Shown: positions 7,865 through 15,960 of the stretch, piece after piece
How positions within the stretch are numbered: the first letter of the stretch is position 1
How the letters are laid out: the number at the start of each line of letters is the position of its first letter
NCBI GenBank assembly: GCA_964563855.1
Contig: CAZLYU010000003.1
Span: forward strand, 107,778-171,777
DNA from: JAFGRR01 sp964563855
GTDB lineage: Bacteria; Planctomycetota; Phycisphaerae; UBA1845; Fen-1342
Length of the DNA stretch: 64,000 bases
Reading direction: 5' to 3'
Notes under the pieces: model-generated
The model's input: the letters and a program-made list of their open reading frames with translations, nothing else
What the model was told of the DNA's origin: nothing
The model's database searches: none
Translations under genes and position numbers: made by a program

Positions 7865-9466
7865 CTACCCACGAAGCGCTTCACCGACATGAATCGCAAC
7901 GGTGCGAAGGTCGTCGTCGTCGAGCGTTCGAACATCGAACAACACCGCTCCATGACGGCGACGAACAATGACGGGCGGGTCTTCATGCCGCAGTGCCGCG
8001 GCCAATGCATCTGCGTCGAGTGCGCCTCCCTGTAGACGCACGACCCAAGTCGGTAATGTTCGCCCCGGCAACGCGCCGCCGCCTGCTTGAGAGTGCGCTG
8101 GCGCCGCCATGACTTCGTAGGGGGCCGCTGCTTCCGCCTCCTCCTCCATGACCGCTTCGGGTTCGGCCAAGCCGCGCAACGTATCACTGAGCAACGCCGC
8201 GAGCCGCGCGGCGCGCTGCTGCAACGCCTCGAGCGGCGTCAGGAGCGCACGCCACGTCGGTAGCAAATGCGCGAGGCGCTTTGGATCTCGATAGAGCCGC
8301 AGCGTCGCCTCCAGTGTCGCGAGCGTAAGCTTGCCCGGACGCAAGGCACGCATCAGTGGATTTTGCTCGAGCTGCTGGATCAATTCCGCGCGCCCCACGA
8401 TCACCCCAGACTGCGGCCCGCCGAGCAGTTTGTCTCCCGAAAAGAGCGTCAGGTCGGCCCCGCTCGTAACGCTCGCGCGCACCGACGGCTCGCTCGCCAT
8501 GGCGTGCACCGCGGTCTTTGCGGGTCGTTCATCGGTTTCCGCGAGATCGAGCACACTCTTGTCAAAGTCGCCCTCCGGATCGCGAAACGTCACCGGCGTC
8601 GCGTCGTCGGAAAGCGCCGCCGCGGCTTCCGACAACCACGCGTGTTCGATCAAGCCACTGCCCAAGTCGTCGATCACCACGACGCGTCCCGCCTGCCAGC
8701 GGGCCAGCTCAACCAACTCCGCCAGGGATGGCGCCGTGGTGAAACCCACGATGCGGTAGTTGCTCGTATGAACGCGCAGCAGCGCTCGCGTGCTGTCGGA
8801 CAGCGCCTTTTCATAATCGCGCAGGTGCGTGCGATTGGTCGTGCCCACCTCGACCAGACGACAACCGGCGGCGGACATGATGTCGGGCAGCCGATACGAA
8901 CCGCCTATCTCGACGAGCTGTCCGCGCGAGACCACAACCTCACCACCCCCACCCGCCATGGAATTGAGCGCCAGGTAAGTGGCGGCGGCATTGTTGTTCA
9001 CGACCAACGCCGCCTCGGCTCCGGTGAGCTCGCAGAGCAGCTCGCGCACGAGCGCCTGTCGTCGGCCGCGCTTTCCACCCGTCAGATCGAACTCGAGATT
9101 GCAGTAGCCGGACGCCGTCTCCGCGACGGCTTCGAGCGCCGCTTCGGCGAGTGGCGCACGCCCGAGCCCCGTGTGCAGAACAACGCCGGTGGCATTGATC
9201 ACCCGACGCAAGCGCGGCTGAGCACGTGCGAAGAGTTGCCGGCGAATCTCGAGCGCGAGGCCGCGCCGGTCGGCGTCGAGCGTTTCGCCAGCCTGCGCCG
9301 CGCGACGCCGACCGTCAATGACATTGCGGATCGCGCGCACCACCTCGCTGCGCGGGAAGTCGTTGAGCAAAGCAGCGACGACCGGTTCGCGCAGCAGCTC
9401 ATCCACGGATGGCAACCGACGCAATTGCGCTTGCAGCGCCGTGTGACGGGGATCGTCGACGGACAT
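7865..9466 (-). CDS. selA: L-seryl-tRNA(Sec) selenium transferase
   Basis: Pyridoxal-phosphate enzyme that converts seryl-tRNA(Sec) to selenocysteinyl-tRNA(Sec) with selenophosphate. The cofactor lysine lies in FSGDKLLGGPQSG, the family signature, and the N-terminal domain and VVNNNAAATYL region are typical. At 533 residues it is longer than the usual 450-470; the extra length is a roughly 50-residue acidic insertion between the VIDDLGSGL motif and the lysine motif, plus an Ala/Glu-rich linker near residue 440. It starts 48 bases after the btaA stop on the same strand. No selB, selC or selD is in the window. Confidence 0.93.
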   Translation of the reverse strand: MSVDDPRHTALQAQLRRLPSVDELLREPVVAALLNDFPRSEVVRAIRNVIDGRRRAAQAGETLDADRRGLALEIRRQLFARAQPRLRRVINATGVVLHTGLGRAPLAEAALEAVAETASGYCNLEFDLTGGKRGRRQALVRELLCELTGAEAALVVNNNAAATYLALNSMAGGGGEVVVSRGQLVEIGGSYRLPDIMSAAGCRLVEVGTTNRTHLRDYEKALSDSTRALLRVHTSNYRIVGFTTAPSLAELVELARWQAGRVVVIDDLGSGLIEHAWLSEAAAALSDDATPVTFRDPEGDFDKSVLDLAETDERPAKTAVHAMASEPSVRASVTSGADLTLFSGDKLLGGPQSGVIVGRAELIQQLEQNPLMRALRPGKLTLATLEATLRLYRDPKRLAHLLPTWRALLTPLEALQQRAARLAALLSDTLRGLAEPEAVMEEEAEAAAPYEVMAAPAHSQAGGGALPGRTLPTWVVRLQGGALDADALAAALRHEDPPVIVRRRHGAVLFDVRTLDDDDLRTVAIHVGEALRG

Positions 9467-9514
9467 GCTCGCGGAGTGTACGCGAAACTGCCCGCCGAAA
9501 GCTGGAAGCCGGCT

Positions 9515-10726
9515 TTAGGAAGCGACGGCGACGGGCGAAGCGTGCGTGAGCTGACCGTTGGTCTTCGGTCGGCCATCGCCCTTCACCGTGAACACGTAAA
9601 AACTGCCGTACGTCGCCGATCGGTCGATCGACAGCAGGTCGCGCGAGAGATCTGGATGATGCACCAACTGCGGACGAATCGCCGGCGGCGGATCCAGCCG
9701 ATAGCTGCCCGAGCGATAGATCATGGTCGCGTCGGGAGTGGCGACGCGCAGCGCGCTGCGGAGCGTCCCTTCAAACTGCTCCTCGGTCATCCAGTCGAAG
9801 ATGTCGAGGAGGTTGAACTTGCTGATGCTCTGCGGCGGCAGCGTATCGAGATAGGGGCCGAGCCACCCGTTCACGATGGTCACGCGGTCGAGGTTGTCGC
9901 GCAGGGTCTCGAAGTTCTCTTCGAGCAGATACGGCGGCACGCGGTTCCCGCGGAAGCGGCCGGTGATGGCCACGGTCAGGAAATAGTTGTCGTAGATCGG
10001 CACCCGCGTCAGGGCGTACTCGATCCGCTCGCGCACGTAGTCGTACATGTCGTGGCGCCCGTCGACCAGCTTCCACTGCCGCGGATGCACACCCGCCATG
10101 TAGAGGAACGGCTTGAAGTTGATCAGCGTCTTCGACGCCGGGCCCCAGAGGCGCGGGGCGACATGCTTGTGATACCAGCGGGCCTGCTCGTCGAGATCCT
10201 GAATGTCGCAAAACGCGTGCAACTGCTGGCGCGAGATGCCGAGCTGATGGAGGAATCCGCGCAGGAAGCGGCAGAACAATCCCATCCGCCCGAAGTCATA
10301 GAGATTACGGGCGACCAGCCATAGCTTGCGATCCCAGAAGGCTCGCGCCCGCTCCGACAAGTGCGGACGCAGTTGCGAGCGATAGACCGACGAAACCACC
10401 CCGGGGTTGCGCGCTGCGAAAATGTCGAAGAAGGTTTGGTGGTCGAGCGTCGCGATCGCCGCCAGCTTCAGCTCGAGCACCGCGTTCTGCGCCGGATTGC
10501 CGTCGATGCTGATCAGCCGGCGCGGCGACTGGCACAGAAAGTTCAGCGGGTTGCACCCGGCTGAGCTGATCGAAATCACGACATCTTCGTCGGGGCGTAT
10601 CTGAAACGCCTGCCGATCCATCTCCGGATCTTCCCACGACATGTTGAACACGATGCCGTTGAAGACCATGCGCTCCATCAATCCACGCCGTTGCGGCGCG
10701 AGCATGTTGATCACTGTCGGCTTCAC
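9515..10726 (-). CDS. btaA: BtaA-like 3-amino-3-carboxypropyl transferase (DUF3419)
   Basis: In the betaine-lipid pathway BtaA transfers the aminocarboxypropyl group of S-adenosylmethionine to diacylglycerol, making diacylglyceryl-homoserine. The 403-residue protein matches the DUF3419 layout: an N-terminal FNMSWEDPEMDRQAF segment near residues 27-41, an SAM-site-like stretch VVISISSAGCNPL, and LISIDGNPAQNAVLELK. Its start codon overlaps the stop of the upstream btaB-like methyltransferase by four bases (ATGA). That pairing makes synthesis of diacylglyceryl-trimethylhomoserine the most economical reading; it is phosphorus-free and commonly used under phosphate shortage. Confidence 0.88.
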   Translation of the reverse strand: MKPTVINMLAPQRRGLMERMVFNGIVFNMSWEDPEMDRQAFQIRPDEDVVISISSAGCNPLNFLCQSPRRLISIDGNPAQNAVLELKLAAIATLDHQTFFDIFAARNPGVVSSVYRSQLRPHLSERARAFWDRKLWLVARNLYDFGRMGLFCRFLRGFLHQLGISRQQLHAFCDIQDLDEQARWYHKHVAPRLWGPASKTLINFKPFLYMAGVHPRQWKLVDGRHDMYDYVRERIEYALTRVPIYDNYFLTVAITGRFRGNRVPPYLLEENFETLRDNLDRVTIVNGWLGPYLDTLPPQSISKFNLLDIFDWMTEEQFEGTLRSALRVATPDATMIYRSGSYRLDPPPAIRPQLVHHPDLSRDLLSIDRSATYGSFYVFTVKGDGRPKTNGQLTHASPVAVAS

Positions 10727-11376
10727 GAACCCGACCTCCGCGCGACGGCGGTGAAGTTATAGCCGCCGAGCCAGGGTTTGACGGACACGTCGCCGAAAAC
10801 CGCGCGCATGCCGTCGATGTAAGGATGTTGCGTCGCCACGTGGTTCAAACGCAGCCACGTGCGCATCACCGGGCCCAGCGGGCCCCATCCACCAAACACG
10901 CCAAAGTCGAGCACGACCACCCGGCCCTGCGGAGCCAGTTGCGCGCGGGCGCTCTCCAGCGCCCGACGCCACTCCGGAATCATCGTAAGACTGTAGGCGA
11001 AGAAGACCGCGTCGAACGGCTGATCGAAGCGCATGTCGGCGGCGTCGCCTTGCACGAGCTCGACGTTTCGCCAGCCGCGCCGCTCCACGCGTTTCGCCGC
11101 CTGGCGCAACATGTCGTGAGAGAAATCGAGCCCGACCAGCGCACCGCGCTGCGGATCGAGCCGTTCCTGCAGAAAGCGAAAGTTGAGCCCCGTGCCGCAC
11201 CCGACCTCCAACACCCGGCTCTCGGGCTGCAAACCCAGCAACGCGACGGCCTGTCGGCGACCGTGCAGAATCATCCAGCGCGTCTTGTCGTAGACCAGCG
11301 CGTGATATCGATAGAACCGTTGGACTGCGCTATCAGACACCGTCGCTCTCACCTCGCCTCCAACGCCGCCGCTCAA
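10723..11376 (-). CDS. btaB: BtaB-like SAM-dependent N-methyltransferase
   Basis: A class I methyltransferase of 217 residues expected to trimethylate diacylglyceryl-homoserine to the betaine lipid DGTS. Motif I is VLEVGCGTGLNFRFL near residues 56-70, the acidic end of beta-2 is LVGLDFSHDML, and motif IV lies in PFDAVFFAYSL. It overlaps both neighbours by ATGA: the receiver gene before it and btaA after it. The specific substrate is inferred from the btaA linkage; by sequence alone it could be any small-molecule or lipid methyltransferase of the UbiE type. Confidence 0.82.
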   Translation of the reverse strand: MSGGVGGEVRATVSDSAVQRFYRYHALVYDKTRWMILHGRRQAVALLGLQPESRVLEVGCGTGLNFRFLQERLDPQRGALVGLDFSHDMLRQAAKRVERRGWRNVELVQGDAADMRFDQPFDAVFFAYSLTMIPEWRRALESARAQLAPQGRVVVLDFGVFGGWGPLGPVMRTWLRLNHVATQHPYIDGMRAVFGDVSVKPWLGGYNFTAVARRSGS

Positions 11377-11783
11377 ACGGACGAGCCCGGCTTCGTCGGC
11401 AGAAACTCAGCGAGTCGCTCGCGCGTCTCCGGCTGACCAAGACCAGCCTTTCCGAAGCCGGCCGCCGCGCCCGCCGCCACCGCGGCCGACTGCGCTTCCG
11501 GCAGATTGCTGACCAGCATGATGGGCGGCTTGGTCGCGAGGTCGCTCTTGCTGAGATGTCTCACGAGGTCGAGGCCCTCGGCGCCGTCGCGATCCATTAG
11601 GCGATTGACGAGGATGAGCTGGAAACCGCCGGTCGACGCCGCGGCCTGCGCTTCTTCAACGCTGTGTGCTCGCTGCACCTCTACGTCGAAGTGCGCTTCG
11701 AGCAGATTGCGAATGTTCTGGTGGTCAAAGTCGCACTGCCCCACGTCCAACACACGCGCTCGATCCACGCTGCGCTCCTTCAT
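11373..11783 (-). CDS. Degenerate response-regulator receiver protein
   Basis: A stand-alone CheY-size protein of 136 residues with a receiver fold but altered active site. The strand-3 motif that normally ends in the phospho-accepting Asp reads LILVNRLMDRDG, so Asn60 replaces it, and the N-terminal acidic pair is only partly kept (VGQCDFD). The later Ser92 and Lys112 (GFGKAG) are present. The start at 11783 gives a normal receiver N-terminus; the frame stays open upstream without a ribosome site. It overlaps btaB by four bases, putting it first in the btaB-btaA unit, and is divergent from the STAS gene 204 bases away. It probably works without phosphorylation. Confidence 0.75.
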   Translation of the reverse strand: MKERSVDRARVLDVGQCDFDHQNIRNLLEAHFDVEVQRAHSVEEAQAAASTGGFQLILVNRLMDRDGAEGLDLVRHLSKSDLATKPPIMLVSNLPEAQSAAVAAGAAAGFGKAGLGQPETRERLAEFLPTKPGSSV

Positions 11784-11987
11784 CCGAACTCGTTCAAGTA
11801 GCGGACCGCTGCTTGTGAATCCGCAGCCGCTCCGCGTCGCCAAGCAGTGCAGTGTAGCAACGGCGCTCCGCCGCGCGAACCCCGATCGCCGCGCCGCCTT
11901 GACACGTCGCCGGGCGGCGGCGAAGAATAACACTTGCGGTCGCATCATCGCGGCCCAGACGCGCAAGACCCGCTCGGAGACGCAGCG

Positions 11988-12353
11988 ATGGAGCAGCCTT
12001 CCAGCCACTTAAAGGTTCGGCGGCAAGACGGCGTGGCAGTCGTGGAGTTCGTTGACCGCAAAATTCTGGAGGAGCTGTCGATCCAGGAGATCGGCGACGA
12101 GTTGCAGCGACTCGTCGACAACGAGCCCGGCATCAAGCTGCTGCTGAATTTCAAGAATGTTGATCACCTCTCCAGCGCGGCCTTGGGCATGCTCATCAAC
12201 CTCAACAAGAAGGTGATAGAGCAGAAGCCTCACGGGCAACTGCGACTCTCGGACATCAACCGCCAGATCTTCGAGGTCTTCAAGATCACCCGCCTGACCC
12301 GAATGTTCGACATCCACGATACCCACGAGCAGGCGCTGGCAAGCTTCAAGTGA
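11988..12353 (+). CDS. STAS-domain anti-sigma factor antagonist (SpoIIAA/RsbV type)
   Basis: A 121-residue single STAS domain. In the partner-switching scheme the unphosphorylated antagonist binds the RsbW-type kinase and frees its target. The conserved serine region is LSSAALGML (Ser62-Ser63), matching the phosphorylation site of the family. The start at 11988 has GGAG about ten bases upstream. The next gene is the ATPase partner, 39 bases downstream. No PP2C phosphatase or target sigma factor is adjacent. Confidence 0.88.
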   Translation: MEQPSSHLKVRRQDGVAVVEFVDRKILEELSIQEIGDELQRLVDNEPGIKLLLNFKNVDHLSSAALGMLINLNKKVIEQKPHGQLRLSDINRQIFEVFKITRLTRMFDIHDTHEQALASFK

Positions 12354-12392
12354 GGCTGCCAACGGGCCCCGTGGCGTGAGGTCGCGCGTTTC

Positions 12393-12860
12393 ATGCAACC
12401 GCCCGCCAGTTTTGGCATCAGCGAGTCGCAGCTTTCCGAAATCCAGATTCCCAGTGATCTGCGGCGCGCGAAAGACCCCGAATCAAGCATCATGCGCGTC
12501 GTCGAACGCTTTTCGTACGACGCCGACGCCTGCTTCGCCATCAAGCTGTCGCTCGAAGAAGCCGTGACCAACGCCGTAAAACACGGCAATCAGCACGATC
12601 CCAACAAGACGGTCACCGTCCGCTACTTTTGCGATGACGAGCGATTCGTCGCCGCGGTCTGCGACCAAGGTTCCGGCTTTCACCTGGATCACGTACCCGA
12701 CCCAACGTCCGATGAAAACCTCGAGCGGCCAAGCGGCCGCGGACTCATGCTGATGCAGTCATACATGACCGAGGTCGCATTTAATGAGCAGGGCAACGAA
12801 GTCTGGATGCTCAAGATCAACCCCGCGGCCCGCAAGCGGCCCAAACGCCAGGTCGGATAG
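12393..12860 (+). CDS. RsbW/SpoIIAB-type ATP-binding anti-sigma kinase
   Basis: A GHKL-fold serine kinase of 155 residues that would phosphorylate the STAS protein encoded just upstream and hold an output protein. The N box is LSLEEAVTNAVKHGN (residues 52-66), the G1 box DQGSGF (91-96), and the G2 box GRGLMLM (115-121). A basic tail (ARKRPKRQVG) follows the domain. The pair STAS-kinase forms one unit. The output target is not encoded nearby; the distant sigma factor at 1149 is of a different class, so no link is claimed. Confidence 0.88.
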   Translation: MQPPASFGISESQLSEIQIPSDLRRAKDPESSIMRVVERFSYDADACFAIKLSLEEAVTNAVKHGNQHDPNKTVTVRYFCDDERFVAAVCDQGSGFHLDHVPDPTSDENLERPSGRGLMLMQSYMTEVAFNEQGNEVWMLKINPAARKRPKRQVG

Positions 12861-13299
12861 CGCCCGGTCAACGGGTCAGAGCGCAGCGGGCGCCAGCCCA
12901 GACCATCGGGCGCAGGGCCACATCGCAATTGTCGATCCCATCTCCGCCCGGCAGCTCGCCGCCGGCGCCAAACGCATCGAGTCGCGCTTCAGCCAAACCC
13001 GCCGACTACCGTTCGGACGCATCCATCCCGGAGACCCGATCTGGTTCAAGCTGTCCGGCGGCGGCTTCATCGGCGCCGCCACCGCGCGGCGCGTGCAAGA
13101 GTTTTCCGACCTCACCGTCGATCGCGTCCGCGGCATCGCTCGCCGACACGGCCGCGATATTGCGGCTCCCGACGGCTACTGGGACACCCGGCTGACGCGC
13201 CGCTACGGCGTGCTCATCTGGATCTCGCGGCTGCGCCTTCGTCTCGAGCCGCCCGCCGTCACGCCGCGTCAGTACGGGAGTGGGTGGATTCTGCTCTGA
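12784..13299 (+). CDS. ASCH-domain protein (PUA-like fold), start uncertain
   Basis: From about residue 46 the protein reads like an ASCH domain: HIAIVDPISARQLAAG, then KRIESRF, GDPIWFKLSGGGFIGAA and a Trp-rich end (YGVLIWI). ASCH proteins resemble RNA-binding PUA domains and are thought to bind RNA or nucleosides. No ATG, GTG or TTG occurs in frame between 12784 and the domain, so either translation starts at 12784, overlapping the kinase gene by 77 bases, or it uses a rare codon such as ATT or ACG. The domain call is fairly good; the first 45 residues are doubtful. Confidence 0.6.
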   Translation: MSRATKSGCSRSTPRPASGPNARSDSARSTGQSAAGASPDHRAQGHIAIVDPISARQLAAGAKRIESRFSQTRRLPFGRIHPGDPIWFKLSGGGFIGAATARRVQEFSDLTVDRVRGIARRHGRDIAAPDGYWDTRLTRRYGVLIWISRLRLRLEPPAVTPRQYGSGWILL

Positions 13300-13469
13300 C
13301 GCGGGCCCCAGAACGCGGCTCGCGGGGCGATTCGGCGCCTTTCGCGCGTCGGACATCACGCTTGATTTGACACCCGCTTCCTGAAAAGATGACGAATCTG
13401 AGGGTTTGACGAAGCTGCGGAGCGGACTGGCGCGCGTCAAACGGTTGCCGGGCGGTGGAGGCCAGGAAA

Positions 13470-14768
13470 ATGCGCGGGATCTTGCGATGCTGCATAGCGG
13501 CTCTTGCGGCGACGGCGACGTTCGCCGCCGAGGTGTCGGTCCAAAACGACGATCTGACGGACGGCCAGTTTGGCTCGATCGTCAGCGGATTCGTCCCCGG
13601 TGAGGAGGTCGCCGCGCGGCTCACCTCTCCCTGCGACGGCAAAATTGTCGCGGTCCAGATCTTGTGGTGGCAGCCCCCGGGCGCCGCCAACCCCGACTCA
13701 CTCGAAGAAGCCATCCGCATCTACGCCGACGGCGCCCACCCTGTGCCCGGAGCCGTGCTCGAACTCCTCGCGGGTCCCGTCCTGGTGCCCGGCTTTCTCA
13801 ACGAATTCCGCTTCACCGACGAAGGGGGAACCGTACCGATCGACGTCCCCGTGTTCGAGGGGCAGCGATTTTACGTCGCGCTCGAATTCGCCAACGCCAA
13901 CAATGTCTTGAACGGCGACTCCAGCGTGCTGCGCGACGTCAGTGGCTGTGTCGCCGGACGCAACGCGATCTTCGCCGTTGGCGGCCTCTTCAACGGCTGG
14001 GCCGAAACCTGCCCCCTCGTGAACGGCGACTTCGTCATTCGCGCCATTGTCGATTGTGATGAGCCGGTCGGCGCCTGTTGCCGCCCGGATGGCACGTGCA
14101 GCGAAAACGTCCGCGAGGCCGCCTGCCTGAACCAACCGGGCTCGACCTGGTTCGAGGGGCAAACCTGCGCCCAACAAACGTGCCCGCGCGTTGGCGCCTG
14201 CTGCCGCGACACCGGCTGCCTCAGCTTCGTCGAGGAGGTCACCTGCGAGGCGATCCAAGGCGTCTTCGCCGGACCGGGAACCGAGTGCAGCATCTGCACA
14301 CGCGGCGCCTGCTGCCTGCCGACCGGCGAATGCTCGCTCGAGTTCTCCTTCGACTGCACCGCGCTCGGCGGCATCTTCCAGGGCATCGGCTCGACCTGCT
14401 CCCCCAATCCTTGTCCGCAGCCCGGCGGCGCCTGCTGCTTCGGCGACGTCTGCGTCCCCAACCAACTCCGGCCCGACTGCGAAACCTCCGGCGGCGTCTG
14501 GGCCGGACCGCTCACCACCTGCGATGACGTCAACGGCGACGGCCACCCCGACGCGTGCGCCCCCCGGTTCGGCCTCGGCGACATGAACTGCGACGGCGCC
14601 GTCAACGCTGGTGATATTGACGGATTCGTCCTCGCCCTCGTCGATCAGTCAGCCTACGCCGCCGCGTACCCCGATTGCGCCGCGCTCCTCGGCGACTGCA
14701 CGATGGACGGAAGCCTGAACGCCGCCGACATCGATTGCTTCGTCCAGATCATCGTCTCCGGTGGCTAG
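13470..14768 (+). CDS. Secreted Cys-rich repeat protein with dockerin-like C-terminus
   Basis: A 432-residue exported protein; GGAGG lies eight bases before the chosen ATG. Residues 1-20 are a signal peptide. A beta-rich domain follows (about 21-196). Residues 201-351 contain four tandem Cys-rich units (201-238, 242-276, 279-315, 320-351), each starting GACC and carrying six or so cysteines with a G-F/W-G spacing. Residues 370-430 hold two calcium-binding dockerin-type repeats (GDMNCDGAVNAGDIDGFV and GDCTMDGSLNAADIDCF). A preceding DVNGDGHPDAC segment also looks calcium binding. No cohesin is in the window. Function is unknown; attachment or surface assembly is a guess. Confidence 0.85.
   Translation: MRGILRCCIAALAATATFAAEVSVQNDDLTDGQFGSIVSGFVPGEEVAARLTSPCDGKIVAVQILWWQPPGAANPDSLEEAIRIYADGAHPVPGAVLELLAGPVLVPGFLNEFRFTDEGGTVPIDVPVFEGQRFYVALEFANANNVLNGDSSVLRDVSGCVAGRNAIFAVGGLFNGWAETCPLVNGDFVIRAIVDCDEPVGACCRPDGTCSENVREAACLNQPGSTWFEGQTCAQQTCPRVGACCRDTGCLSFVEEVTCEAIQGVFAGPGTECSICTRGACCLPTGECSLEFSFDCTALGGIFQGIGSTCSPNPCPQPGGACCFGDVCVPNQLRPDCETSGGVWAGPLTTCDDVNGDGHPDACAPRFGLGDMNCDGAVNAGDIDGFVLALVDQSAYAAAYPDCAALLGDCTMDGSLNAADIDCFVQIIVSGG
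14070..14523 (+). repeat. Four tandem Cys-rich coding repeats
   Basis: Four divergent copies of a roughly 35-40-codon unit inside the dockerin protein gene, each opening with codons for GACC. The copies differ enough at DNA level that they are old duplications rather than a recent tandem array. Confidence 0.75.
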
Positions 14769-14837
14769 GCTTTGCCCGACGCGGCGCAGGGACAGCGACG
14801 AGGAGTCGCGGCCTGAGTGAGCCGGAGTCGTCCCGCC

Positions 14838-14937
14838 NNNNNNNNNNNNNNNNNNNNNNNNNNNNNNNNNNNNNNNNNNNNNNNNNNNNNNNNNNNNNNN
14901 NNNNNNNNNNNNNNNNNNNNNNNNNNNNNNNNNNNNN
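14838..14937. other. Assembly gap of exactly 100 N
   Basis: A run of exactly 100 N between the dockerin protein gene and the FecCD permease. The round number suggests a placeholder of unknown true length, so genes may be missing here, for example a binding protein or ATPase for the permease. Confidence 0.98.
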
Positions 14938-14940
14938 CAC

Positions 14941-15960
14941 GTGCAGCCGGCGGTCTTCATCTTCTGCATCGCCATGATCGCCGCCGCGGCTTCAAGCCTC
15001 TTCGGCTATAGCGGCGTCGCGCGGCCTTGGGTCACCGAACCGCCCAACGCGGACCAATTGGCCGAAGCTGAGACCTTCTGGAGCTATCGCGCGCCACGTA
15101 CGGCGCTCGGCGTGTTCGTCGGGGCGGGTCTGGCGCTCGGCGGGATGGTCTTTCAATCCCTCTTCCGGAATCCGCTCGCCACCCCTTACACGTTCGGCGT
15201 CGCGAGCGCCGCCGCCCTCGCCGCCGCGACCGCGTACCTGCTAGGCGACGCGATCTTTCCCGCAATACTCGGCGATGCGTGGCGTGCAACGCGCCTGGCG
15301 GGTTTCGATCCGATCGGATTCGTCGCCCTGCTCGGCGCCGCCGGCGCCATCGCGTTCGTGATCACGCTCTCCCGGACCGCATTCGGACGCGACACGACGC
15401 AGATGCTGCTCGTCGGCGTGTGCATCGCGTACTTCAGCGGCGCTGGAATTCTCGCGGTCAACTACTTCGCCAATCAGGCGGTCACCAATGCAATCGTGCT
15501 GTGGATGATGGGCGCCCTCTCGCGACACGATCCCACCGCATGGCAGCGGGTCGCGATTCTGTTTCTCCCCGCGGCGCTCTTCGCACTCTCGCGACACCGC
15601 GACTATGACCTGCTGCTCTTTGGCGGGTCGCTCGCCGCCACCCGCGGCGTGTCGGTGACGTTCGTGTTGTATGCGTCGTTCATCCTGATCGGACTGCTGA
15701 CCGGCGTGATCGTCGCGCACTGCGGCCCGATCGGGTTTGTCGGCCTGATGGCGCCGCACATGGCGCGCTCATTCGTCGGGCCGCGCGCGCTCCCCCTGAT
15801 GATCGCCTCGTGCGGCCTCGGCGCCGCTTTCCTGACCGTCGCCGACGCCATCGCACGCAGCGCGCTTCCTGGCGAGCTCCCGGTCGGCGTGTTGACCAAC
15901 GGCCTTGGCGCCGTCTTCTTCTTCACCTTGCTGCTGCGCGGCGCCGGTCGCGCGCGATAG
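14941..15960 (+). CDS. FecCD-family ABC permease (iron-chelate or cobalamin uptake), possibly 5' truncated
   Basis: Membrane permease of a type II ABC importer for siderophores, haem or vitamin B12. The visible 339 residues begin three bases after the gap with a GTG; since the first membrane helix starts at once, the true start is here or just inside the gap. The family core is clear: YRAPRTALGVFVGAGLALGG followed by FQSLFRNPLATPYTFGV, and the late segment GPIGFVGLMAPHMAR that contacts the ATPase. About nine to ten helices are visible. No ATPase follows; the next gene is rsmD on the other strand, and its end overlaps this gene's last 192 bases. Confidence 0.9.
   Translation: MQPAVFIFCIAMIAAAASSLFGYSGVARPWVTEPPNADQLAEAETFWSYRAPRTALGVFVGAGLALGGMVFQSLFRNPLATPYTFGVASAAALAAATAYLLGDAIFPAILGDAWRATRLAGFDPIGFVALLGAAGAIAFVITLSRTAFGRDTTQMLLVGVCIAYFSGAGILAVNYFANQAVTNAIVLWMMGALSRHDPTAWQRVAILFLPAALFALSRHRDYDLLLFGGSLAATRGVSVTFVLYASFILIGLLTGVIVAHCGPIGFVGLMAPHMARSFVGPRALPLMIASCGLGAAFLTVADAIARSALPGELPVGVLTNGLGAVFFFTLLLRGAGRAR

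Noticed and set aside
8267..10324. A 685-codon open frame on the plus strand opposite selA and btaA
   Set aside because: High-GC shadow: its protein is low complexity and Arg/Gln/His rich, while both opposite genes have clear family motifs.
11899..11930. TTGACA box before the STAS gene
   Set aside because: No -10 box at normal spacing; GAATAA is 20 bases away.
13367..13395. TTGACA box before the dockerin protein gene
   Set aside because: A perfect -35 box but no acceptable -10 box at 16-18 bases.
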